A stretch of 5,538 bases of DNA from Spirochaetaceae bacterium (GCA_031271875.1 JAISVD010000117.1:1-5538); one strand, 5' to 3'. Shown: positions 1 to 5,538, counted from the stretch's first letter. A program made the numbers and translations. Notes: a model not told the origin generated them from the sequence alone.

Positions 1-584
1 ATCAAGTTTCCCAATAATTTTACTGCAGGAAATTTCTCAAATACAGCCAAACCTTTAATAGCGAGAATATCGTTTGATTTAAGCCTTTGATGTGTTCTTG
101 TTAAATCTTTTTCCGATTCCACTTTATCCAATTCATTCTCAACAGCATCGCCTTCCCCATCATGAAAGTTGATAAAATACCAGGGCTTTCCTCCTTTGTT
201 ACCCCGAACATAAGACAAGCGTTCCTTTTCTACGAATGGCTTGCCGTTTTTGTCGTTTATATGAAGGATATAGGTGATTAACGGATTTTGACCGCCCGAA
301 GTGCTTTTTCCACCTTCCCTGAATTTAAGTTCGATTTCTATTGCTCCCGTTTTGTTTCTGCTGCGTACTTCCTGAATACCCTTGTTACCTCCAAGTTTTG
401 CCAGAGCTATTGAGACATTACTATTCATAGCTTCTTTCAGGAATTCAAAGAGGCTGAAAAATGTACTTTTCCCAACCCCATTGGCACCGACAAATACGGC
501 ATATTTGGGAATATCGCGAATCTCTATATTGGCAAAAGATCTAAAATTCTTAATCTTCAATTTTTCCAGTCTGATATTTGACAT
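1..584 (-). CDS. AAA family ATPase (RecF/SMC-like, COG4637/AAA_21 type), N-terminal part, cut by window edge
   Basis: The first 194 residues of a RecF/SMC-like ATPase are visible, with no stop before the left edge. Residues 5-17 (RLEKLKIKNFRSF) are the usual opening beta strand and NFRSF motif of RecF-like AAA proteins. Residues 33-41 (GANGVGKST) are the Walker A loop, with K39 and S40 the expected nucleotide-binding residues. Residues 125-145 (YVRGNKGGKPWYF, then FHDGEG) and 174-185 (LAIKGLAVFEKF) resemble the single-ATPase proteins of about 350-400 residues often labelled 'AAA family ATPase'. The signature motif and Walker B would lie beyond the edge. The ATG at 584 is chosen because GAGGTGGAG precedes it; an in-frame ATG at 599 lies upstream of that site. 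The gene is much richer in A+T than the genes to its right, which suggests horizontal transfer. The cellular role is unknown. Relatives often sit beside a small partner gene (for example DUF4276) and some are suspected defence components, which is inference here. Confidence 0.88.
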   Translation of the reverse strand, partial: MSNIRLEKLKIKNFRSFANIEIRDIPKYAVFVGANGVGKSTFFSLFEFLKEAMNSNVSIALAKLGGNKGIQEVRSRNKTGAIEIELKFREGGKSTSGGQNPLITYILHINDKNGKPFVEKERLSYVRGNKGGKPWYFINFHDGEGDAVENELDKVESEKDLTRTHQRLKSNDILAIKGLAVFEKFPAVKLLGNL

Positions 585-586
585 AT

Positions 587-595
587 CTCCACCTC
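587..595 (-). promoter_or_regulatory. Ribosome binding site of the AAA ATPase gene
   Basis: On the minus strand GAGGTGGAG lies two bases before the ATG at 584, and its GAGG part is seven bases before it. This site decides the start: the alternative in-frame ATG at 597-599 lies upstream of it and has no comparable purine-rich sequence. Confidence 0.65.
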
Positions 596-626
596 GCATT
601 CTATGCGTTATATCTTTATGTTGAAG

Positions 627-655
627 ATTTTAATTCTTTTTACTGAAAATTTCAA
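627..655 (-). promoter_or_regulatory. Sigma-70 promoter of the AAA ATPase gene
   Basis: The minus strand reads TTGAAA (650-655), a 17-base spacer, then TAAAAT (627-632). Each box matches the consensus at five of six positions and the spacing is optimal. Transcription would begin near 619-621, giving a leader of about 35 bases before the ATG at 584. The ATPase gene is therefore probably transcribed independently of the DUF362 gene upstream of it on the same strand. A ten-base palindrome (651-660) overlaps the -35 box. Confidence 0.6.
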
Positions 656-660
656 TTGAA
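651..660. repeat. Perfect 10-bp palindrome TTCAATTGAA over the -35 box
   Basis: TTCAATTGAA is its own reverse complement. Extending each arm by three bases keeps two more of the three pairs matched. It covers five of the six bases of the -35 box proposed for the ATPase gene, the place where a dimeric repressor would bind. It could also be chance in an AT-rich stretch. Confidence 0.3.
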
Positions 661-700
661 CTTTTAGTATCAGGAAATCTGTCATCAATCGTAAAGCCCG

Positions 701-1831
701 TTACAGCTTCCGTCTGAGCCTGATGGCGTCTTCGGGACAGACCTCGTGACAGCAGAAACAGTGCAGGCATCTCTCCTTCCGGAGTTTCACCTTTTTTCGC
801 TGCCCTGTGCCGGGACTGAAATACAGCGCCTTTGCGGGGCATATTTCGATACAGCGTCCGCAGCGGATACATTTCCGTCGGGAAAAAACCGGCCAGAGTA
901 CAAAAATGATTGAAGCGAATTTATGGAAGAACTTCGGCATGTACGGCTTGAGAAGGGCGGTGCCCCGCATTTTTCTGACAATATCAAACCGCCGTGGTTT
1001 GAGTTCCTCAAAGGGATCGCCGGCAAATTCAATTTCCTCTGCCGAGGAGAGCCATATCCGGCGTTCCATAGCATCGGCGAGGTTTTGGATATTTTCGGGA
1101 TTATACCCGACAAGGGAAGCGCAGGCCCAGTCGAGGGCGAGCACATTGCAGGAGGCCGCGAGGACATTTATCTGAACGGGTTTTCCGTTTCCCGGACCGC
1201 CGGGGCCTTCCATGGCTGTAACGCTGTCCATGATACCGTATACCGGCTTCGCGGCGATAGTGAGGTCAGTCAGAAAGGCTGAAAAATCCTTCCGCTCGGG
1301 AAACCGGAAATGGATTTGGGCTTTGTTGAGTCCGACCATGAGGCCGAAGAGGTTTTTCATTGCCCCGGTATAGGCCATAAGCTGGTGGGTCTTGAGCTTG
1401 GGAAGGGTCACGATCATATCGGCCCTGGTAAAGGCTTCGGCAAAGGTGAAATTCCTGACAAACTTTCCTTCGGGGCAGGGAACATCGACAGCGCCTTCAA
1501 AATCCACCCAGGTGCCGCCGGCTTCGGAAACCGCATCGTATATACCGGAAACTTTGGCCGCGGTTCTGCTCCCCGCGACAGCGGGAGATTCCCCCACCAG
1601 GACCGCCGCAGCTCCCCGCCGGAGAAAGGCTTTTACCGCCGCATACACCACAGACGGGTGAGTACAGACAGCGGTCTCCGGCCTCTTTGGGGACAGAATG
1701 TTCGGTTTTAAAAGGACTGTTTTGTCCCGCACATCCGGCGGCGGCGCAAAACCTATCAGTTTTTCAACCGCTTCGCAGACAGCCTCCCGGTCGTAACCGG
1801 TACAGGCGGCAAACGCTACAACTGCGCTCAT
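701..1831 (-). CDS. DUF362 domain protein with C-terminal 2x[4Fe-4S] ferredoxin domain
   Basis: The protein has 376 residues from the ATG at 1831. The DUF362 domain fills roughly residues 1-285 and shows KPN (42-44), PKLKTH (144-149), GAMKNLFG (156-163), and a run from D202 to MEGPGGPGNG (207-216). The C-terminus carries two ferredoxin-type motifs: C321, C324, C327, C331-Pro and C355, C358, C361, C365-Pro, enough for two [4Fe-4S] clusters. A short hydrophobic stretch (about 307-317, KFASIIFVLWP) precedes them and is too short and basic-flanked to call a clear membrane span. The reaction of DUF362 proteins is not established; an electron-transfer role is inferred from the clusters. The ATG at 1831 is preferred because GAGGA lies just upstream and because family members usually begin M-S-x-V. 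A GTG nine bases upstream (1840) would give 379 residues. The gene is intact, and no terminator is obvious after its TAA. Confidence 0.92.
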   Translation of the reverse strand: MSAVVAFAACTGYDREAVCEAVEKLIGFAPPPDVRDKTVLLKPNILSPKRPETAVCTHPSVVYAAVKAFLRRGAAAVLVGESPAVAGSRTAAKVSGIYDAVSEAGGTWVDFEGAVDVPCPEGKFVRNFTFAEAFTRADMIVTLPKLKTHQLMAYTGAMKNLFGLMVGLNKAQIHFRFPERKDFSAFLTDLTIAAKPVYGIMDSVTAMEGPGGPGNGKPVQINVLAASCNVLALDWACASLVGYNPENIQNLADAMERRIWLSSAEEIEFAGDPFEELKPRRFDIVRKMRGTALLKPYMPKFFHKFASIIFVLWPVFSRRKCIRCGRCIEICPAKALYFSPGTGQRKKVKLRKERCLHCFCCHEVCPEDAIRLRRKL

Positions 1832-1848
1832 AATCCTCACTCGATAAT

Positions 1849-1878
1849 ATCTTACAGGGAATCAGGGGGCGGTATCAA
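1849..1878 (-). promoter_or_regulatory. Possible promoter of the DUF362 gene
   Basis: The minus strand has TTGATA (1873-1878, five of six matches), an 18-base spacer, and TAAGAT (1849-1854, four of six). Transcription would start near 1842, about ten bases before the ATG at 1831, leaving just enough leader for the GAGGA site. The -10 box is weak, so this is tentative. Confidence 0.35.
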
Positions 1879-1887
1879 GCATGATAC
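1872..1887. repeat. Short inverted repeat GTATC-N6-GATAC
   Basis: GTATC (1872-1876) and GATAC (1883-1887) form a perfect five-base inverted repeat around six bases. It overlaps the proposed -35 box of the DUF362 gene, so it could be a small operator. An arm of five bases can arise by chance. Confidence 0.22.
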
Positions 1888-1962
1888 GGCATACATCATA
1901 TGAAAGAAACGAAGCAGTTGCATAGATGACCGACTTTTGCAATTGGCTCAAACCGTTTCTTC

Positions 1963-2130
1963 TTACAGCTTTTCAATATCCTCCGGTTCCGGGCGGTTTC
2001 ACGTTTTTCCTGCATTGCGCCTTTTTCCAATCCCTCTCCCGGCAGCTTGGGCAACTCTGCCGTGTGTACCTCGATTATATCACAGAATAGGGCACAGGTA
2101 TTAGAAAAACCTGAAAGAAAACTCCGCCGA
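1963..2130 (-). pseudogene. C-terminal remnant of an Rpn-family (PD-(D/E)XK) recombination-promoting nuclease/putative transposase
   Basis: One minus-strand frame (about 2105 down to 1989) reads SNTCALFCDIIEVHTAELPK, then LPGEGLEKGAMQEKRETAR. This closely resembles the segment of Rpn/PDDEXK_2 proteins where a 'lf-D-iEiH-ELPKL' block is followed by a Gly/Lys/Glu-rich helix. A different frame then reads PEDIEKL and stops (1986-1963), which is the typical end of these proteins. Intact relatives have roughly 20 more residues between the two parts, so a deletion with a frame change is inferred. Upstream, a third break is likely: GVFFQVF in the neighbouring frame (about 2125-2105) fits the residues expected just before SNTCALF. 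Nothing recognisable of the N-terminal catalytic domain remains. No start or ribosome binding site can be assigned, and the fragment should be non-functional. Family identity is from remembered motifs, not a search. Confidence 0.55.
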
Positions 2131-2293
2131 TTCGCGACTTCCTGCCTGACATACAGGAATACTCCTTTTCACACTCTATATCAGCTGCTCTGCTGAGTTT
2201 TGCTGAGCTCTGTCCCCGTTCAGGATATCTCCGGCTTACGCCTGTTCGCTTTCCCGCATGTTCCCGTAAATACAGACGTCCTGATTCCCCCCT

Positions 2294-2322
2294 TTGCCAT
2301 TCACCGGACAACATGGTATTAT
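2294..2322 (+). promoter_or_regulatory. Sigma-70 promoter for the UDG-priA operon
   Basis: TTGCCA (2294-2299), a 17-base spacer and TATTAT (2317-2322) each match the consensus boxes at five of six positions. Transcription would start near 2329-2331, only a few bases before the ATG at 2333. If used, it excludes translation from the TTG at 2294 or the ATG at 2321, and the mRNA would be leaderless or nearly so. Confidence 0.5.
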
Positions 2323-2332
2323 GTTCTTCCGA

Positions 2333-3091
2333 ATGGACAGCAAAGAAAAAGAGGTCATCTATTCATTTCTCTCGACAGCGGAGCGCTGGGCACGGGGTTA
2401 CGGGGAAGTCGGCCCGATGCCGGTCTTTTCAGATGACCCGGAACCCGCTTCCGCTCCGCCGGAAAGCCCGGCGGCAGGTGCAGGCGGTCACACCTCATTC
2501 GGCACAATCGATGAACTCGTATCCTGCGTCCGGGAGTGCCGCCGGTGCCCCCTCGCAGAGACCCGGACGAATACAGTTCCCGGCATTGGATCCATCCGCC
2601 CCCTGGTAATGGTAATCGGAGAGGGCCCCGGGGCGGATGAAGACGCTCAGGGAGAACCCTTTGTAGGCAAAGCGGGACAGCTGCTGGATAAAATGCTCTC
2701 CGCCATCCGGCTCTCCCGCAGGACCAACTGCTACATCGCGAATATCATCAAATGCCGCCCGCCGAACAACCGGGATCCCTCCCCGGAGGAGTCCGCAGCC
2801 TGCGCGCCGTTCATACAGGAACAGATACGGCTCCTCAGTCCCAAACTCATACTGACCGTCGGGCGCATCGCGGTACAGAACCTGCTCTCCACCTCTCAGG
2901 GGATCACCCGCATCCACGGCCAGTTTTTTACCTATAAAGGCGCCCTTGAAAAAGGCATCCCCCTCATGCCCACCTACCATCCCAGCGCGCTGCTGCGCAA
3001 TGAGGAACTGAAACGTCCGGCGTGGGAGGATTTGAAGCTGTTCAAAAACCGCCTTCTGGAACTCGCGCCGGACTATGACAGGGGCGGATGA
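2333..3091 (+). CDS. Uracil-DNA glycosylase, family 4 (UDGa type, [4Fe-4S])
   Basis: This enzyme removes uracil from DNA, the first step of base excision repair in the cytoplasm. From the ATG at 2333 the protein has 252 residues. The cluster ligands are C69-x2-C72, C141 (in KCRPP) and C157, the family 4 arrangement. Motif 1 is GEGPGADED (96-104) followed by GEPFVGKAG (107-115), and the C-terminal motif is PTYHPSALLRN (213-223) with H216. The catalytic domain fills about 60-245. Before it lie a charged helix-like segment (1-35) and a Pro/Ala/Gly-rich linker (36-58), an N-terminal extension relative to the roughly 200-residue core family. The frame is also open from a TTG at 2294 and an ATG at 2321, but these lie inside the likely promoter and lack ribosome binding sites, so 2333 is favoured. 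The stop overlaps the start of priA by four bases, so the two are probably cotranscribed and coupled. Confidence 0.93.
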   Translation: MDSKEKEVIYSFLSTAERWARGYGEVGPMPVFSDDPEPASAPPESPAAGAGGHTSFGTIDELVSCVRECRRCPLAETRTNTVPGIGSIRPLVMVIGEGPGADEDAQGEPFVGKAGQLLDKMLSAIRLSRRTNCYIANIIKCRPPNNRDPSPEESAACAPFIQEQIRLLSPKLILTVGRIAVQNLLSTSQGITRIHGQFFTYKGALEKGIPLMPTYHPSALLRNEELKRPAWEDLKLFKNRLLELAPDYDRGG

Positions 3092-5133
3092 TGCACCGCT
3101 GGATGGAAGTCGTCCTGAACGTCCCCGTTTACCAGTCCTTTACCTATGCCGCGCCCGCGGCGGAGGGAAAACAGGCAAAACCGGGTTATGAACCTCTTCC
3201 GGGGAAACGGGCGGAAGTTTTTTTCGGTTCCCGAAGGATGACAGCCTATATAATCCGGGTGATGGATACCCTGCCTCCTGACTGTCCCGTGCCGGAATCA
3301 CAGATAAAACCGGCGATACGGATCCTCGATGAGGAGCCGCTTTTTACGGATGAACTTATCAGGCTTTCCGACTGGATCGCTTCCTACTATCTGTGTTCCC
3401 GGGGAGAGGCCCTTGCGGCGATGCTCCCCTCGGGCAGAAGGGAAACGGAAACAGGCGGCTTTTTTTTCAGCGACGATACGATTAAAGCGGAACCACCGGA
3501 GCTTTCTGAAGAACAGCTTGCCGCAGTGACCGGCATCCTCGGTCAGGCACGGGAGGGGAAACGCCGCTTCCATTACCTCTACGGAACGACAGGCTCCGGC
3601 AAAACCGAAGTATTTCTCCACACCGCACAGCAGATACTCTCTGAAGGCCGGGGCGTCATATATCTGGTACCGGAGATCGGTCTGACACACCAGGTAGTGG
3701 AAGCGGTCATCCGCCGTTTTGGCGGCACCGCTGCGGTACTCCATTCGGGGCTTACCCCCAGCCAGAGGCTTACCCAGTGGATGCGGATCCTCAGGAGGGA
3801 GGCACGGGTAGTTATCGGGGCGCGGAGCGCCGTATTCGCTCCCGTACCTGATCTGGGACTCATCATCATCGATGAGGAACATGACGGTTCCTACAAATCC
3901 GGCAGCACCCCCCGTTACCACGCCCGGCAGGTTGCCTTCAGGCGCTGCACCGATCTTGCCATACCCCTCATCATGGGCAGCGCCACACCCTCTGTGGAGT
4001 CCTGGCGCCTCATGGAACAGCAGGAGATAAGCCGCCACGTTCTCACCCGGCGGCTCTCAGGCGGCGCGCCTCCGGAAATACTGGCGGTCGATCTTACCGG
4101 CGCCGAAGGCTGCCTCTCCGCCGTGCTTGAGCGGGAGATAATAGAAACAAAAAAACGCGGAAAACAGACCATCCTCTTCCTCAACCGCCGGGGATTTACC
4201 CACTTTTTCCGGTGCAACACCTGCGGTTTTGAGCTCAAATGTAAAAACTGCTCGGTGGCGCTCACATATCACAAGTCAAAAGGAAAGATGATATGTCACT
4301 ACTGCGGCTGGACGATTGCGCCCCCCGGCATGTGTCCCGAGTGTTCATCCATCGATATAAGCTATGCGGGGTTCGGGACGGAATTTATCGAAACCGAGCT
4401 GCGCAGAAAATTTCCGGACTTCACCATCCGCAGGGCCGACACGGATACTCTCACGCACAAGGGGGAACTTCAGAGTACGCTCAACGCTTTCCGGTCGGGG
4501 GAGATCGATATTCTGCTGGGAACCCAGCTCATCGCCAAGGGGCTGAATTTTCCCGGTGTGCGGCTCGTGGGGGTCGTGCTCGCGGACACCGGACTGCACC
4601 TCCCCGACTTCCGCGCCGCGGAGCGGACCTTCGCGCTGCTGGTGCAGGTAGCCGGACGGGCGGGCCGGTTCAGTCCCGACGGTAAAGTCATTGTCCAGAG
4701 CTTCAACCCCGAACGGACGGCCATAGAGATGGCGTGCCGCTGCGATATGGAGGGTTTCTACGCGGCGGAGCTTGAACAGCGGAACATCCTCGGGTTTCCG
4801 CCCTTTTCCCGGCTGGTGCGGCTGGTATTCCGCGCCAGAAACGAATCCGCCGCGGAACAGGCCGCCGCAGGAGCCGCCGCGATTATCCGCCAATTTCTGG
4901 ACGGACATAAAGAAGGTGCGGGAAACGCCGTACCTGAAACAGCGGAACCCGAAATCCTTGGCCCCGCCCAGTGTCCGCTGGAGATGGCAGCCGGAAACTA
5001 CCGCTGGCAGCTCATCCTCAGGGCCGGTTCTATCGGCCCCATACAGAGGGCCGCCTCCAGATTCCTTCACACCTATAAACCGCCCTACGGCGTCTATATT
5101 GAAGCGGACATCGACCCGGTGAACCTTCTTTAG
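3088..5133 (+). CDS. priA: Primosomal protein N' (replication restart helicase PriA)
   Basis: PriA recognises abandoned or stalled replication forks and reloads the replicative helicase; it is a 3'-5' superfamily 2 DNA helicase. The 681 residues are close to the family norm and intact. Residues 1-110 form the N-terminal DNA-binding domain. Helicase motifs follow: Walker A GTTGSGKT (166-173, K172), VPEIGLT (194-200), the DEEH box (262-265), GSATPS (297-302), GTQLIAKG (478-485) and QVAGRAGR (520-527). Between the helicase lobes lie all eight zinc ligands: C376, C379, C385, C388, C403, C406, C416 and C419. The C-terminal domain runs from about 560 to the end. The start ATG overlaps the UDG stop as ATGA; AGGGG lies four bases before it, and a second ATG follows directly at 3091, so the true start may be either. 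The wording ADTGLHLPDFRAAERTF resembles spirochaete PriA more than the E. coli form. It is probably made from the UDG promoter by translational coupling. Confidence 0.97.
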   Translation: MMHRWMEVVLNVPVYQSFTYAAPAAEGKQAKPGYEPLPGKRAEVFFGSRRMTAYIIRVMDTLPPDCPVPESQIKPAIRILDEEPLFTDELIRLSDWIASYYLCSRGEALAAMLPSGRRETETGGFFFSDDTIKAEPPELSEEQLAAVTGILGQAREGKRRFHYLYGTTGSGKTEVFLHTAQQILSEGRGVIYLVPEIGLTHQVVEAVIRRFGGTAAVLHSGLTPSQRLTQWMRILRREARVVIGARSAVFAPVPDLGLIIIDEEHDGSYKSGSTPRYHARQVAFRRCTDLAIPLIMGSATPSVESWRLMEQQEISRHVLTRRLSGGAPPEILAVDLTGAEGCLSAVLEREIIETKKRGKQTILFLNRRGFTHFFRCNTCGFELKCKNCSVALTYHKSKGKMICHYCGWTIAPPGMCPECSSIDISYAGFGTEFIETELRRKFPDFTIRRADTDTLTHKGELQSTLNAFRSGEIDILLGTQLIAKGLNFPGVRLVGVVLADTGLHLPDFRAAERTFALLVQVAGRAGRFSPDGKVIVQSFNPERTAIEMACRCDMEGFYAAELEQRNILGFPPFSRLVRLVFRARNESAAEQAAAGAAAIIRQFLDGHKEGAGNAVPETAEPEILGPAQCPLEMAAGNYRWQLILRAGSIGPIQRAASRFLHTYKPPYGVYIEADIDPVNLL

Positions 5134-5167
5134 AAACAGTATTATACGGGAAAAAACAGTTGATATA

Positions 5168-5538
5168 TTACGCTACATAGGCCTCAAGCCTGTTCATCCG
5201 GCTGGAATGCTGGAGGCGGCGGATCGCCTTTTTCTCGATCTGGCGGATCCGCTCCTTGGTCAGATTGAACATATCCCCGATCTCCTTCAGAGACATCGCC
5301 TTTGAACCGTCAAGTCCATAGCGGTAACGGATAATATCCGCCTCTTTCGGGGTAAGGGTATCGAGTACCGTATTGATATCTTCCTTCATATTCATATTGA
5401 TCACCGCCGCTTCGGGATACTCATATCTTGTATCCTCGATAAAATCGGAGACCGAGGCGTTTTCATGCTCTCCCCGCAGGGGCGTATCGAGGGATATCAT
5501 CTCCCGGGAGATGTTTATGATCTCCCGTACATGGCCCT
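5168..5538 (-). CDS. RNA polymerase sigma-70 factor, RpoD/SigA-like, C-terminal part, cut by window edge
   Basis: The visible 122 residues are the C-terminal end of a primary-type sigma factor that directs RNA polymerase to promoters. The frame is open to the right edge, so the gene starts outside. The first residues (HVREIINISREMISLDTP) and the following SVSDFIED are the end of region 3. Region 4 begins at INTVLDTLTPKEADIIRYRY with GLDG after it, and the -35-recognition helix-turn-helix is LKEIGDMFNLTKERIRQIE followed by KKAIRRLQH. The ATG at 5500 is internal, since the sigma-like sequence continues upstream of it. The tail (HSSRMNRLEAYVA) departs from the HPSR pattern usual in RpoD, so it may be the housekeeping factor or a close group 2 paralogue. 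The gene converges on priA with only 34 bases between stop codons and no visible hairpin terminator. Confidence 0.92.
   Translation of the reverse strand, partial: GHVREIINISREMISLDTPLRGEHENASVSDFIEDTRYEYPEAAVINMNMKEDINTVLDTLTPKEADIIRYRYGLDGSKAMSLKEIGDMFNLTKERIRQIEKKAIRRLQHSSRMNRLEAYVA

Larger units (their letters stand above)
1841..2332. other. Gene-free interval between the divergent DUF362 and UDG genes
   Basis: About 490 bases hold no intact gene. From left to right there is the probable DUF362 promoter, the broken Rpn-family remnant (about 1963-2130, minus), a stretch at 2131-2290 with no recognisable coding or RNA signal, and the UDG-priA promoter at 2294-2322. Within 2185-2215 the seven-mer TGCTGAG occurs twice, ten bases apart, with no further copies. 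No tRNA fold, terminator or transposon end was found. Confidence 0.6.

Noticed and set aside
382..624. 80-residue open frame on the plus strand
   Set aside because: It lies opposite the start of the AAA ATPase, whose Walker A motif is clear on the minus strand. It resembles no family.
1897..2015. Possible 39-residue small protein from the ATG at 2015 (minus), starting MQEKRETARN
   Set aside because: Its start matches the C-terminal helix of the Rpn remnant. After the frame break it runs on as sequence without recognisable features, and its ribosome binding site is poor.
2074..2079. Perfect TATAAT on the minus strand
   Set aside because: It falls inside the codons for DII of the Rpn remnant, and no -35 box is found at 16-18 bases, so it is probably coincidental.
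2185..2215. Repeated TGCTGAG and nearby AGCT-rich bases, considered as a hairpin or repeat array
   Set aside because: Only two copies, no stable stem-loop followed by T residues, and no regular spacing.
2075..2314. 79-residue open frame on the minus strand in the gene-free interval
   Set aside because: No family resemblance over most of its length and no ribosome binding site. Its downstream end overlaps the Rpn remnant in a neighbouring frame, so it is better seen as decayed sequence.
2495..2980. 161-residue open frame on the minus strand
   Set aside because: It mirrors the uracil-DNA glycosylase gene, a common shadow in GC-rich DNA, and has no recognisable motif.
3298..5070. Several long open frames on the minus strand (3298-4038, 4345-5070) and shorter ones on both strands
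   Set aside because: All lie within priA, which has every helicase and zinc motif in place. The others are low-complexity shadows.

Overview
The window looks like a piece of spirochaete chromosome, most likely from the Treponema/Spirochaetaceae group. This is an inference. It rests on the flavour of the PriA and sigma-70 sequences, on the N-terminal extension of the uracil-DNA glycosylase, and on a decayed Rpn-type (PD-(D/E)XK) transposase/nuclease of a kind common in those genomes. No rRNA or other phylogenetic marker is present. Most of the window is GC-rich (46 of 60 bases are G/C in 4561-4620). The left end is strikingly AT-rich (18 of 60 in 1-60; 13 of 60 in 601-660).

Layout, left to right. 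Positions 1-584 (minus) hold the first 194 residues of a RecF/SMC-like AAA ATPase that runs off the left edge. It has its own good sigma-70 promoter (627-655) and a clear ribosome binding site. Positions 701-1831 (minus) encode a DUF362 protein with a C-terminal pair of [4Fe-4S] ferredoxin motifs. Positions 1832-2332 contain no intact gene. They hold the DUF362 upstream region, a broken C-terminal remnant of an Rpn-family recombination-promoting nuclease/putative transposase (about 1963-2130, minus), and a promoter for the genes to the right. Positions 2333-3091 (plus) encode a family 4 [4Fe-4S] uracil-DNA glycosylase. It overlaps by four bases (ATGA) with priA (3088-5133, plus), the replication-restart helicase. 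Positions 5168-5538 (minus) carry the C-terminal part of an RpoD-like sigma factor, which converges on priA and runs off the right edge.

The UDG-priA pair reads as a two-gene, translationally coupled genome-maintenance operon: uracil excision plus restart of stalled forks. The best promoter (TTGCCA, 17 bases, TATTAT) ends only about ten bases before the favoured ATG, and no candidate start has a Shine-Dalgarno sequence, so the mRNA may be leaderless. The AT-rich ATPase gene and the transposase remnant flank the DUF362 gene and suggest an accessory or rearranged segment beside a conserved core.

No tRNA, rRNA, CRISPR array, complete insertion sequence or convincing rho-independent terminator was found. 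The strongest leads are the foreign-looking ATPase (possible defence gene, partner outside the window), the Rpn remnant, and the possible leaderless UDG-priA transcript. None of these amounts to a demonstrated new system.
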